Assembly: GCA_029891385.1 (NCBI GenBank)
Contig: CM057233.1
Coordinates: 9,303,460 to 9,367,459, forward strand
Length of the DNA stretch: 64,000 nucleotides
Origin: Erythroxylum novogranatense
Lineage: Eukaryota > Streptophyta > Magnoliopsida > Malpighiales > Erythroxylaceae
Reading direction: 5' to 3'
Part shown: piece after piece, positions 9,721 to 22,100 of the stretch
How positions within the stretch are numbered: position 1 is the first letter of the stretch
How the letters are laid out: each line of letters starts with the position of its first letter
Translations under genes and position numbers: made by a program
The notes under the pieces: model-generated
The model's input: only the letters and a program-made list of their open reading frames with translations
What the model was told of the DNA's origin: nothing
The model's database searches: none

Positions 9721-12060
9721 GTTATATTCTTTTAGCAATTAATATTTTTCATAGTAGATATAAACAATTTTAATTGCTAAGTTCTTTTTTGAAAAGTCAT
9801 TCAATTTATTAACATAAGAGCTTTGTCCTTATTAAACTCTAGACGCTAGTATAATGTTGATTTTTATCTATCATAAGACCCTTTTTTTATATATATACGG
9901 GAAAACACAAAAATAGAAGACAAATTACAAAGTACATAAGGGATGTTACCACGGTTAAGTCCGCCAGAAGAAGCATGGTACACCCAAAGAGTGCTATGTC
10001 AAAAAAGGTAAGCCCAGGCTCAATTCAAAAGCGTAATTTTCTATATCTAAAAAGAACTTTTTGCAATTTCTTAAAAACCAAAAGAAAGATTTTCGTACTC
10101 TCTTGCTCCTTTCAACAAAGGCCAATCACGCATATGAATAATAGCAATCTCGCCCAGTATGATCAAAGATCGACGGATCTTTGTGCCAACTCTACGTAGA
10201 GAATCAAGATCCGACACAAAAGATCAGGTAACTTTTTTGGTGTCCTTTATCACAATGTCCTCCAATTTTCTCGCACTCGCGTTTTGCGCGAGGCGCGAGG
10301 GAGTGACAAAGTCTAGTATTTTCCTTGCAACGGAAGTTGTTACAGTCCGGTGTATGAGGGACGACAGCTATGAACTCCGTAGATAAGTCGTAGTGGGACA
10401 TACGACCAAACATCTCGGTGAAGAATGAGACATTAACCAACAACTAATCCGGTGGAGTCGACTCGCTGTTACAGACAAAGTATTGGATGGTTCAAGATTT
10501 GAATGCCACCGTATCTATTTGAATTATATGACCTTGACCCGACCCCTCTAGAAAAAGGCAATTATCCAGAGCTTTCTTTTCAAATCTCCGCCCACTTTTT
10601 TGTGTAATATCGATTGGATTAGATAGGGGTCAGAATTATGACAATCTAAAAATCATTTTGAGCCACAAACATCAGCACTTCCCCAACTCCCTACCCACAA
10701 TGCCACTTTGAATCCAACCAAACATTGCTTGCAGGCAACAACATACCAATAGGGCCATAGCAAAGGGGAAGAAAGTATACACCTTTTCGGCTTAACCAAA
10801 TCTCAATTTAATGGGCAGGCAAGAGAATATCTTGAGCGAAAGATCTTGAGCCTTTCGTTTCGTTTCTGTGTTTTGACTGCTACCTTCCACGTTACCATTC
10901 GCCCCACCTGTCGCTGCCAAATGCGCTTTATCGGTTCATGAGAGATTATGTCATGTGACTTCACCCACCATACTTCTCATATGCCATCTCTGCTAATTAC
11001 AAAGAACATCTCGCGTTCCACGTCATATCACATCACGCATATAATGTATAAATAGGAGAAAAATATCGAATATACCCAAGGATCGGTCGTACAATGATTA
11101 GGATACAAGCGGTCGCTTCTTACCATTCTATCTCCCTCCACTAGAAACAATCAAAACTTCTTGAAGGTAAGTTTGTGGTGGGCGTTTTTTTGAAAAAAAA
11201 AGAACTAGAACCGAACGAATGGTCTGCAACAATCCGTATGTCTCAACTTGCACTAATCCTTTAAAAAGCCATTCTCTCTCCTCAATTTGCACAAGACACG
11301 TGGAGGTTCCGATATGATAGGGCGGCACAGAAGCTGACGTGGCGAAAAGTGCATAGAAAGTCACCTGAGCCCCGATTCAGTCTCAGTCTCCCTCTCTCTT
11401 CACACTAATCCCCGTGGCCACTTCTTTCCAATCCCACAACGCCTGGTTTTTTCTTCCGCTATTCTAGAGGCCGCAGACATTTCTAGTTCCCACCCTTTTA
11501 TGTTTCTCCCTCGTCACGGATTACATAACATCTCTACTCGCCCCTTTCAACCAATCCTATTTATTATATAAAATACCCCTTCTTATTTAAAATAAGTATC
11601 ATTTTAAAGAGAATTTAATTATTTAAAATAAATCTTATTCATAATTTTTCATACATGTTTATAATTTTATTTTTAAAATTATCTTTTAATTTCTCTCATA
11701 TTTTAATTATATAAATTATATTTTAAAAATAATTTAACATACAATTAATAAAAATATACATTTATTTAAAACGACACCTATAAAATAAGGAGAAAGTATC
11801 ATAAAGTACCAACGCTACCTTAGGCATGTGGCTAGAATGTAGCGGAACGCGCGAGTAGATGCGAGTGGGAAACAAAAACAAAAAAAGGCCGAGAGAGAGA
11901 CAGAGAGACAAAACAATCCTAAGATCAGGTTCGACGTGAGCCACAAGATTCCATTGAATTCTCGAGCTTTCTTTTTATTATTATTTTAAAAAAAAAATCC
12001 ATTGCGATCTGACGTGTCATCCTCTCGCTTCTCCTCTCTTTTCTCTTTTCTCTTCTGTTT
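9721..12060. other. Gene-free flank and promoter region upstream of the REVEILLE gene
   Basis: No convincing coding sequence is present. 9721-9900 and 11550-11780 are AT-rich. A GC-rich hairpin (CTCGCG, loop TTTTG, CGCGAG) lies at about 10276-10292. Short frames at 9975-10443 match nothing I recognise. 11040-12060 probably contains the promoter and its light- or ABA-type elements (see separate entry). Confidence 0.6.
11296..12020 (+). promoter_or_regulatory. G-box/ACGT elements upstream of the REVEILLE gene
   Basis: Three ACGT-core sites precede the gene: a perfect G-box, ACACGTGG (11296-11303), TGACGTGGC (11335-11343) and TGACGTGTCAT (12010-12020). bZIP and bHLH factors (HY5, ABFs, PIFs) bind such cores, and clock-gene promoters often contain them. 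A sequence one base from the evening element (AAAATATC followed by G) lies near 11057-11066. Function is inferred from motifs alone. Confidence 0.4.
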
Positions 12061-12388
12061 TTGTTACCATTAAATACTTTCTCCCTTTCTGCTACAACCC
12101 TTCCCTCTCTTTTTCTCTCTCTACTGATCTTCTCTGCTTGCTCTGCTCATCGCTTTCACTTCTTCTTCTGCTCAGTCATATGTGTCTTCTGCTGGTTTCC
12201 CTTAGGCCTGGAGTTTGATGATTCCCTAGTTCGTTGTGCAGAAAAAGAAAATCGAAACTATGATGAGTGTTTCATTTGGTACAAAAACTTAAGAACTACC
12301 CTTGACTGTTGAACTAGTCCGGAAGGTTCTTGTTGACAGAATAAGGAGATTCAATTCCAGAGATTAATTAATTTTGTGGAGGCCTTGT

Positions 12389-14662
12389 ATGGTGGGAAGG
12401 TTGATTGCTTCTGCAGCTATGACTGTTCAGGTAATTTTTTAATTTTCCTATATGTTACTTCCATTTCTTATCCTAGGCTTGATCATGTTATAAGATTACT
12501 GCCTTTATTGGATCACTGCGGTTCTTGTTCTTTTCCTGTTTATCTAATTGATTACTTTTACATGTAAGTTTTGACCGCGATTAGGTACTGATCGTTTTTT
12601 GATGTGGTAAATATAATACAAGGAGGAGTGGTATTTGAAAAAGAAAGATTTTTTTTGACCTGTACAAATTAATTATGATTTCCTATTGATTTTTTCCAGG
12701 GTGCTAACCCAGACTGACCCACATCTTAGTTTGATTAGTTAAACAGAGAAACTTTGTAATATGTAAGGAATCATGGTCATCTTCCTAATCTTAACTCTTG
12801 CAATCTAGGATCAGTGTGGAGGGACTTTATCAAATGTGTCCCATCCAGCGGGTGATGTAATTTCGTTGAAGCCTACCCTAAGGTCTATAACTTCTTCCCA
12901 ATCAGAAGAGCCTATTCCTTGCCGGAATGACTACACTCCCAAGGTATTCTTCTTGACATGTTTAAATTTCTGTCTTTCTCTTGTCTAAACATTTGGTATT
13001 TGTTTGAACGTTTTGACTAATATTCCTTCAATTACTAGGTGAGAAAGCCCTACACCATTACTAAACAGAGGGAACGATGGACAGAGGAGGAGCATAAGAA
13101 GTTCCTTGACGCTTTAAAGCTTTATGGTCGTGCTTGGAGACGGATTGAAGGTATTAGCGTCGAGAATTTTAATGCTTCATGCGTTCTTTCCCGAGGGATA
13201 AGTTTTATTCAGACTCTCTTTTAACAGAGCATGTAGGTACCAAGACTGCAGTTCAAATCAGAAGCCATGCTCAGAAATTCTTCTCTAAGGTTTACTGCTC
13301 TTATTCCAGTTCCAATTTTCTGCCATAATATCTATATGCCTCTAAAGTAAATTCAATTTTGAGCGAGCCTAAGGCCTGTTCAATGTCCTTAACTGGGTTC
13401 AGGTTTGATGGTGCTCTTACTCATTTTCCTGTTCGAGTTAGGTTGTGCGTGAGTCAAGTGGCAACGAGACAAGCTCAGTGGAACCCATTGAGATTCCTCC
13501 TCCTCGACCAAAACGAAAACCTATGCATCCATATCCCAGAAAAGTGATGCAGCCACTTAATAAAATTCCTTTAGCTTTGGAAAAGCCACTGAGGTCTTCA
13601 TCCCTTGATTTGTTCGTCTCAGAGCAAGAAAACCAATCTCCAACGTCTGTCCTATCTGTAGTTGTCCCTAATGCTATTGGTTCTGTTGATTCAAATTCAC
13701 CAAGTGGGAGCTCATCACCAGTTTCATCCACTTCCGGTGCTAGTGCAGCTGACTTCACACCATCTGAACCCAGTTTGTCAGCCGAAGATGACCGATGCCA
13801 TTTGCCATCGCCTCAAGTTCCTCACAATCAGTGTCCAAAGGTAGTACTTACCCTGTATTTGATGTTCATATTTATTTGTATGAATAAACAATTAGTTTAC
13901 ATGTTTTATAATTATGTTCAAATTTCCTTGCAGGTTGGGTTACTTGAACTTTGCCCCAACGAAAATGTTATGTCTGAAGAATATATCTATGAGGAAACTT
14001 CTAAAAGAACTCTTAAGCTCTTTGGAACAACTGTGTTGGTCACTGAATGTCATAGACCATCTTCTCCAGCAATTGGAACTTCAAAATTATCACCTTGGGA
14101 TCTGACCGAACCGAAGCCAGATCTAACATTGGCATGTACTTTCAAGGCCACAGAACTGAAATCTGGTAGTCAGATGCCTCAACATCAAACAGCCTTTCAC
14201 AGCATGGATTTCCAAACTGAGAAATCTAGTAACTTAGAGACTGATTCCATCACCTACATGCCATGGTGGCACTTTTGTAGAGGTATGTCGTTTGCTTTCA
14301 CACCATCTCCAAAGCAGGAGCACTCTAAAGCAAATTTAGATTCTAATGATGGAGTGGAAGATAAAGAAATCCACATAGAGGGATCATGGACGGGGTCTAA
14401 TTTTGGATCGAATAATGGCGATGAAAATGCCGATAAAAGTTACAGCCATAGTCGGTGGGTGTCATGCGACGAAAGGCAGTTGTGCTGGTCATCTGGACTC
14501 AAAGCAAGCGAGAGTTCAGTCTCAACAAGATTAAGAGCAAGCCCTGAAAGGTCTACGAAGGGTTTTGTGCCATACAAAAAGCGTATGGCAGAAAGGGACA
14601 CACTACCTTCATTACCGACAGGTGAAGGAAGGAAAGAGCAAAGGATCCGCCTTTCTTTGTAG
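12389..14662 (+). CDS. REVEILLE-type single-MYB (SHAQKFF) transcription factor
   Basis: Nuclear DNA-binding protein of the CCA1/LHY/RVE family, closest in pattern to RVE1/RVE2/RVE7, which link the circadian clock to growth and light responses. Six exons are inferred from GT-AG borders and a continuous frame: 12389-12430, 12809-12943, 13039-13150, 13228-13289, 13442-13840, 13934-14662, giving 492 residues. The MYB repeat spans residues 70-117, with Trp73, Trp92 and SHAQKFF at 109-115. A family-typical tail [13 protein letters not shown] occurs near residue 460, and the protein ends RIRLSL. The start [14 protein letters not shown] is chosen because it is the first in-frame ATG; MTVQ at 12419 is an alternative. 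The last intron (93 nt) is in frame and open. A 5' UTR and possible extra leader intron lie upstream, from about 12060. The gene looks intact. Confidence 0.93.
13841..13933 (+). other. In-frame, stop-free last intron of the REVEILLE gene
   Basis: This 93-nt intron starts gtagta and ends ttgcag, has no stop codon and keeps the frame. If retained, it would add 31 residues between the Ser-rich middle and the C-terminal region. Its AT-rich content and the good splice sites argue that it is normally removed. Confidence 0.7.
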
Positions 14663-15751
14663 TGTGCCTTACTGTACATTCCGTAGTTACATTTCTGGAA
14701 TAGAGAGAGTAGGAAGTTGAGTTACCAAATCTAAAGAGGACAGTTTGGCCACTCGGTTCTTGAATGCCTCTTAACTCCAACATGAGAAAACGACCGCGCT
14801 CAAAGTATCTGCTGCCATCCTTGCATGCTTGCCTAGTTACCTTGGTTGTTCACCTTTTAACGCATGTGTTTTCCTTGTAACACGCTCCACGTTCTGTAGT
14901 TTCCTTTCGGTGCTTTCCATTATTTTATATTCTTTGGCATATCATAACTGTGAATTTCTAGTTCCCGATCATAGTCTCATCGTGTGAAGGTACAGTTTCT
15001 TGTACATGTTGAATTACATCTTAACCTATTTTTGGAAGTAGGAATGCTGAATGCACATAAATCATGTGTGTTATTTTCTATTTGAATTTTATTGCAAATG
15101 ATCGTCAAGTCGATACTGGTAGTCTATTGCAGGTTGATTGCTTTAAATGAGATTAAGCTGTTAATCAATGTTTTAGAAAAGAGATTTTGAAATTAAATTG
15201 ATAATTAGTTAGCATTTAGGAGGTGTTTGGTTAATCGGAATAGGAAGAATCAATAGATAAGGAAAGAAAAAGATGTTTGGTAATATATAAAATTAGATAA
15301 ATAGTATTTTATAATCCTTTTGTGATAATACTCTATTTTAATAATTTATAAAAATAATTAATCTATTTTAATAATAAAACTAGTAAAATAAACCAAATTG
15401 ATAATTTGAATGGGTTAAAATTTTTACATTTTAACTAATTGAATTTGTTTAAATTTTAATCATTGTATTTAGGTAATAACCTTTTACAATTTAAAATTCT
15501 GTAAATTAATTAGAGTTACGTTAAAAGTTTCACACTTGTTATAATTCTTTTCTATGGATGTAATTTTAAAATTTAACATTTATAGTAACAGTAACTTTCA
15601 TGGAATATAAAATAATAATTTTAGGAATATATGAAAGATAAAATGTTCATTAAAATTTGTATGTCAATAAAAATGTTTTCTAATTTACATTAAACAGTAT
15701 TTTCATAATTTTAAAAGAGAAGAATAAATCTGAATCGTTCTAATGTTGATT
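14663..15751. other. 3' flank of the REVEILLE gene, AT-rich intergenic DNA
   Basis: The 3' UTR probably occupies the first few hundred bases. From about 15180 the DNA becomes strongly AT-rich with no frame, repeat or RNA gene I can recognise. Confidence 0.5.
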
Positions 15752-16082
15752 CACCTTTGCATCTATTTAATATTTAAAGCGTGTGTTTCGGAGTTATCTG
15801 TGGCAGTGTTTGCGGGTTATCATGACATCCAAACTCATCGATCTTGAACGACTCTTCGGTCGAGGTGGTAGCTGCATTCTCACCATTCGGCCAAGCTTAT
15901 AAATTGCAGTAGCTTAAGACGCCAGTTTATAAATTGGCGCTAGCGAATGGTCAGAAGCTACCACCTCGACCAAAGAGACAAGATCGGTTGAGTGGACGCA
16001 CAGATAACCCTGAACACTTGATGCAGATAACTCCAAAACACACATATGAAATATTAAAAATGTAAAGTGTGATCCAACATAA
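15752..16082. mobile_element. Foldback MITE with long terminal inverted repeats
   Basis: Reverse-complementing the right half reproduces the left half over more than 120 bp: GTGTGTTT-GGAGTTATCTG, then GGGTTATC, GATCTTG, GGTCGAGGTGGTAGCT and ACCATTCG occur in the same order in both arms. The centre (about 15895-15955) contains attataaattg and tttataaattggcg. It has no coding capacity. The inverted repeat can be followed outward to atgttg at 15752 and its complement at 16082. Superfamily and target duplication could not be assigned. Confidence 0.75.
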
Positions 16083-17199
16083 AAAGCGCTTTTAAAATCT
16101 TTTAATTAATACATTATTTATAAAACAATGTTAAGTAAATTAAAATATTTATATATTTTAATTTTGATATTTCTAACCAAATTATTTTTGCTAAAATTGA
16201 AAGTTGAATTATTTTAATACTATTTTTAAAGTTCAGAATAGTAAAATTGACTCTTTAACCTTTTATAATTAACTCTAAATTTAGGGGTACCAAAAACACA
16301 ACCCAAGATTGTTTCTATTTTTGGTGATAGATCGAGTTACGCAATAATTAAAGCATTAGTCGCAACCTAATAGTTTAACGAATAAATTCTTAGCCAATTT
16401 TTTTTTAATTGACATTTGTGCTTGCCTATAATTTGATAAAAGAAGTATTGGACCAAGGATTAGTCCCAACGTGGATAGCTTAAAGGTGTCGTTCTCATTC
16501 TTATATTTGAAACCCTCCTGAGACATCTTTTGGTCGGACCAAAAAAAAAAAAAAGTGTCCAATTCATAACTTACCAACGTGCATTGGGAAGTACATTAAA
16601 GCTTCACCGGTATCACTAGAAATGTGGCAATTGAGTTCCACCGACAGACATGAAGGGAGGACGACTAGTTTGATTACTTCATGGGAGCATGTTTCCAGAG
16701 CTAAGGACACGAGAAAATCGAAGTAATCTATAAGGGGCGCTTAGATTTCACACGCGTTGTTGCAAGTTTGTGTCTTTTTCTTCAGTTTAGCCTTTGAACG
16801 TCAACCAATGAACTTAGATATGTTAAAACACAATATACAAGAGCTCTACTAGAATTTGAAATCATCTGGAAACTTGTAAAGGAGGAGACTTTTCACATCC
16901 TCTCCCACTATTTAATCCTCGCTTAAGCTTAAGGCTATGCATAACAAAAGGTTATAGATAGAAATAAGCTGACTAAAATACTAGAAGAGATCAACAAAAA
17001 GTAGAATAGATTAAAGTCCTCGTCTAACATATGGTACAACAATGCATACTCTCCTACGTTTTGCACTGCATTATTGTTTGCAATGCAGCCATTACTACTA
17101 CTACGTATTCATTCCAACTCACCAGGGAAAAAATCACAATCATACCCAAAGAAAACAATGGTCTCATCTACATCATTGAACAAGGTGATGGTACACTTT
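16083..17199. other. Intergenic DNA between MITE and expansin gene
   Basis: AT-rich, with an A14 run near 16541-16554 and no convincing gene. The part nearest 17199 must hold the expansin 3' UTR (minus strand). Confidence 0.5.
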
Positions 17200-18548
17200 T
17201 TAAGACTCGAATTGCTTACCTTCAAAGGCCTGTCCGAAGTTCCAGTCCCTAGGAGCAACATTATAGGAAGTAATGGTGACCCCATCACCACTTGATATCT
17301 CAAATGACAGAGGTTGATTCTTCAAATCAGCATTAATATGCCAGTTCTGGCCCCAATTTCTACCCATTGGAAGCCAACCAGTTTTTGAACCCTTGATTTT
17401 CACGGCAGCTACATCTCCAGCACCAGCAACATTGCTGATAAGTACTGAGATGAAGATATTATAACCAGAGACGGTAAATCGTATGCCTCCTTCTTTTCTG
17501 CACTTGATTCTGCTCAAGAAGAAAGGAAAAAAGGGTAATTTAACAAATAAGTATCGAATACAGACAAATTAGAATATACATCCCATTGTCAGTCACATAA
17601 ACTCTCACATGTACAGCTTACAAAGGAAGGAAAGTTGCCACACCCACGAGAGTGCAGGAAACAGAAAACAAGCATTCAACTGTTACACATACACAAACAT
17701 GCTTGACTCGGGTACCAAGACATATACACTAGCCCAAAAACCTTTTTCCTTTGGTAACCCACTAACAGACAAACTTGGATACTCTCAAGTTCATTTACAA
17801 TTAGTACATTCGAAAATAACTCTTAATTTCTAGTGCTCCAGGCTTGAAGGAAACACATAAAAGATCCCACAAACGTTTGAAGCAAGGTTAAGTAAGAAGA
17901 GACCCACCAGATGTTTCAGTCTTCGACATCAAATATTACCATGAATGATATATTCATTTCCACAATAGCAGCATAAATCAAAAAGAAGCAGCTCTGTTTT
18001 TGTTACCTCCGGTATTGAATGGGCATGTTACCGGCCTTCCAGATAGCTATCTTTTCGAAAGCCTCAATGGGCAATACGAAGTGGTTGTTAGGAGGGTTAC
18101 AGTGGCCACCGCCGTCTGCCGGAAAACCATAGTTGGGAGCACAGAAATTGGTAACAGTGACAATAATAGAAGTGCCCGGAATGCACCAGCGCAAGTCGTC
18201 AACACACCGGACTTGGAAGCAAGCGCCGCAGATCTGACCACGCTCGAAGAGGGACTCGCTCAGCCCGACCGTAGCCATCCCATACCCGGCTTTCACCAAG
18301 TCCCCATAACCGCATGCGCCTCCCACCGAGTCACGAGGATCGGAGGCTGCGTAGTAGGTGGCGCGTGCGGATCGCCACTCCGAGGAGAAGAGAGGAGACG
18401 AAGAGGAAGAGGAAGAGGAAGGGATGGTGGTGGGCGTGTGGGAGATAGTAGCAGTGGAAAATAAAAGGAGTGACAGTGTTAGAGTGTGAATGGGATTTAG
18501 ACTTATTAGTGGTTTAGGAGTAGAAACTGGCATTTTCTTCACTATCAA
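17200..18548 (-). CDS. EXPA13: Alpha-expansin, EXPA13-type
   Basis: Secreted cell-wall-loosening protein acting on cellulose/xyloglucan contacts during growth. Two exons on the minus strand: 18548-18007 and 17509-17200, joined across a 503-bp GT-AG intron. The protein is 283 residues from the first ATG, or 278 if Met6 is used. A hydrophobic signal segment lies at about residues 23-37, followed by a Ser-rich linker. The GH45-like domain has GACGYGDL and the paired cysteines of GQICGACFQVRC and NFCAPNYG. The C-terminal CBM63 domain carries WLPMGRNWGQNWH and ends FEGKQFES. The usual HFD motif reads HFVLP; I believe this is shared by the EXPA13 clade. The single intron and intact frame indicate a functional gene. 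The symbol is by resemblance and could change with a phylogeny. Confidence 0.93.
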
Positions 18549-19144
18549 TGATCAGAGCATGTGACCATATGAGAGAGAGGAACGGAGGGAGAGAGACAGA
18601 TTTTGAAGGAGTTAGCCAAAGAGGAAAGTTGATGCTGTCCTATGTACACAGCAAGTGTGCTGCTGGAGTTGCTTTTGTTTTGTTTTTTTTATTTAAGAAT
18701 TAAAGAAATAGTATAATAATAAAAATGTACAGAATAATGCGCTTACATCACTAAAGAAAGTTTAAACACAATCATTCACAACATTGCCACGTATCCCTTC
18801 ATAAATGTACCATTCTAGGTTATAGTTGAACATGTGCTTTATACATTTTGTAGAATGGATCCTTGCAAAAAGCTGAGATTTTTATAATGACGGCACTTTC
18901 TGGTGTCCTAAATCTGCAAAACCTAAATTTACAAGACCTATGTTTAACTTAACTCATTTATGGAAACTTCATAATATAAAGGAATTGTTTATTTGTGGTT
19001 AATGCTTAATGATTGTTCTTATAATTTTGAAAATGGTATTCTCAACATCTAGTAAATATAATTATAATAATGTTAACAATGTAGTTTGCTATTGTGGACT
19101 AAATGCTCATTTGAGGATTTTTGAGATGTCCTAATTATCTTGTT
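18549..19144. other. Upstream region of the expansin gene
   Basis: CT-rich leader on the minus strand just above the ATG (18550-18600), then AT-rich DNA up to element B. No TATA box is obvious. Element B's LTR ends about 600 bp upstream of the expansin start codon. Confidence 0.5.
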
Positions 19145-22100
19145 TGTAGCGTCTCACTCCCGCAAGGATCCGAACCCAACATCATGGGTGATATCTGAAT
19201 TCGTGTCCCACGAGGGTAGCGTGTTAAAGCACTCAATCATTCAGAAATCGGTATACTTTTTTTTTTTTAATCACAAACACAATATGCGAAAATTTATAAC
19301 TAATTTAGGCCCACTTTCCTTCATAAACATTTTAATCAACATAATACAATCAACAAGATTATCGATAGCCATTTGGGCCATTTCACAAATACAATACACT
19401 TTAGTCATAAATCATTTGTACAATAGTTTCAGAGTATACAATTTTATGCAAATTAACAAAAACACAAATGCAGACGCGAACTGATCTCGATCTCTATCCT
19501 TCACTTAAGCTATAGGTATACTCCCATTAGCCTAACGGGATATTCTTCTGATCCTGAAAAATAATTACAAACTTTGGGTGAGTTTTTGCGAACTCAATGA
19601 GTGACTATCATCAATGGTTCACTCAGTCAGATAACACATAATCATATTCACAACATTTCGCATTTTTATACCCATTACCATTTAATCATTCATATTATGC
19701 ATATGCAGTGTGCATGAGACTCACTTTCTCTTTTGTTATTTTGTTGTGACCGGGTGCCTAAACTGTCCCATATAGGGCTCATTGATAACTGTCCCTTATC
19801 CGCTTGGGGATACATGGCTCATTAAACGTTGAGCCTGAGGCTCTGATTTACTTTTGAGCTCGAAGCTCATTTTCACTCGTTGAGCTTTAAGCTCTGATCA
19901 GTGGCTACTCTGGTCACTACTCCGTTATGTTTCATGCATTTATGAAATGGAATGCATCAATCACATTTGCATGATCTCATTCAATCATATTCACATATCA
20001 TCAGACCGTAGTCTGGCATTCAACATTTAGTTGAGAATTCACACTTTCATTCCTATGCAAATGCACATTTAGAACACATTTAACAGTCACCTTAAATACA
20101 CATAGTTCATCCAATTCACATTCAAGTAAAACTTCAATATCCAAATCAAACATCACAATCATCGAACCTTCTGTCCAGAAACCAACATAAGCAATCACTT
20201 CTACATGATCATTCAATAGTCATATAACACAAAATTTCAAATAACAAACAATAAAGTGAGGCCATCTCGGTCTACTCACAGCATGCTCCAGATTAGCATT
20301 TGTTTTTAAATTTTGGGAACGTCTGAATGCGGACACTTGACCTGCACAACCCATTTATGCAAGACATACATTGCACACTCATCAATAATTGCACACGCAT
20401 AAATATTTATTTATACACAATTGTATAAATAGACTATGTACAATGCATGCTCAATGACAATCCCGGGCATATGTTCTAGAACATATATTATGCTCATTCC
20501 CATTTTATAATTCATATGTGTCTAATTTAACTTAGCTTTACACTTCATTTGTACATAATCTTTCTAAATTCTCCTTTCAATCTTTACCCTTTGTATGTGT
20601 CTAGCTTATTCATAAGCTTACACCTCAAGAACACTTGGTTACTTTATATCATAACTCAATTTCTCGTCATCTCTTTTTTAACTTCATATGATCTCAAAAT
20701 ATCTAAATTCTCATCCAATAGGAATCTAATTAAAAATCCTATAATGTAAAATCACTAAAATTGATTATAGAATACTTAAACTCAAGCATTTTTTAAACTC
20801 CATGAACTAGAATCCTTTCAAAAATTCAAAAGATTCAAAATGATCTTACCTTGATTCTTCATCAAATGAAGAGCCTTTTAGCTCAAATGGAAGCTCTTTT
20901 CATCCTCATCCTTTTTCTCTTCTTGGATAGCTTCAAAATCTTCTTGAAGACTAAGAAGAATTAAATCCTTACCCACTCTCTTCTTTTCTCTCAAACCACC
21001 AAACTCTCTTTCTCTTTCTCTCTCATTTTCGTTGTTCCCTTCTACTTATCCTTCCATTCACGTTTTTCTTCTTCATTTATAAGCAAGACAACACTTCTTC
21101 TTCCAATTATGCCCTTAATGATTGAGAATTGTCCCATTTGCCCTTCCAATTATACCTTATGTCTTTTATACTTAAATGTCTTGCTAATAGTACCCTTGAA
21201 CATTCTAACATAGTAATTTCTTCTAGAAGATGTCCCCCATTGTCTTAAGTTTCTAATGACACCAAAATCATTCAATTCAGTTCAGTGATTCGAAAGATAT
21301 ACTTCAAATATTTTTTTAGATTGCTCTTGTCCAAATCAGTATACTATGCACAACTTCTATCTGAAATTTAAACATCTTAGAAACTGAATTGAATTCCAAT
21401 TTCTTTATACCATTTGTATCTCCATGTCTCTAGTTTACCAAAAATAAAAAATAATCTCATTTGGAGCTCTACCAATCCATAAATCGTCAAAATATTGAAG
21501 TATGTTTAGTGGAATAACAACAGTTCATATTATTTAAGAACACACACACTGTACCCGTCCCACGTTTTTCACTCAATGTCTCTTACTTCATTTCAAATGG
21601 CTACGATTTTTGGTGGAGATGTAGAGAAATGTATTACGAGTCTAAAGGTTCAAGAATCAAGTCATTTGAGTGTCTAGAGAAGAAGTTATAGCCAAAAGAA
21701 TCCAATCTGATTTTATCCTCAATAAAATTAAACCTATCGCGGGACAATTAGTATAACGTTCTCTAGAGATATCAGATTTAGGTGTTCTTTATATGGTTTA
21801 AAAGAGAACTTAAAGAGCTACAACTTTTATGAGATCTTAAAGTCAAATTCTATCTTTTGAATGATCAAAAATGGAACAGAAGATATAAGATGAACAGTAA
21901 CCCAAAAGAAGTTTATGAACAGTAACACAGAAGATGTTTTACAATTAACATAACTTTCTCTACAAGTATCAAATTTAGGTGTTCTTTGGATGGTTTGAAA
22001 GAGGAATTCAAGAGCTATAACTTTTATGAAGACCTAGAAGAAAAATTCTATCTTTTGGAGGATCAAACAGAAGATATAAGATAAACAGTAACCTAGAAGA

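Noticed and set aside
10204..10443. 79-codon minus-strand frame with several Cys/His
   Set aside because: No family recognised, no supporting exons or promoter; likely chance.
15752..16082. microRNA precursor
   Set aside because: Arms are over 120 bp with transposon-like structure; no single mature duplex is evident without small-RNA data.
18000..18464. 154-codon plus-strand frame opposite the expansin first exon
   Set aside because: The minus strand encodes a clear expansin; the plus frame is its shadow.
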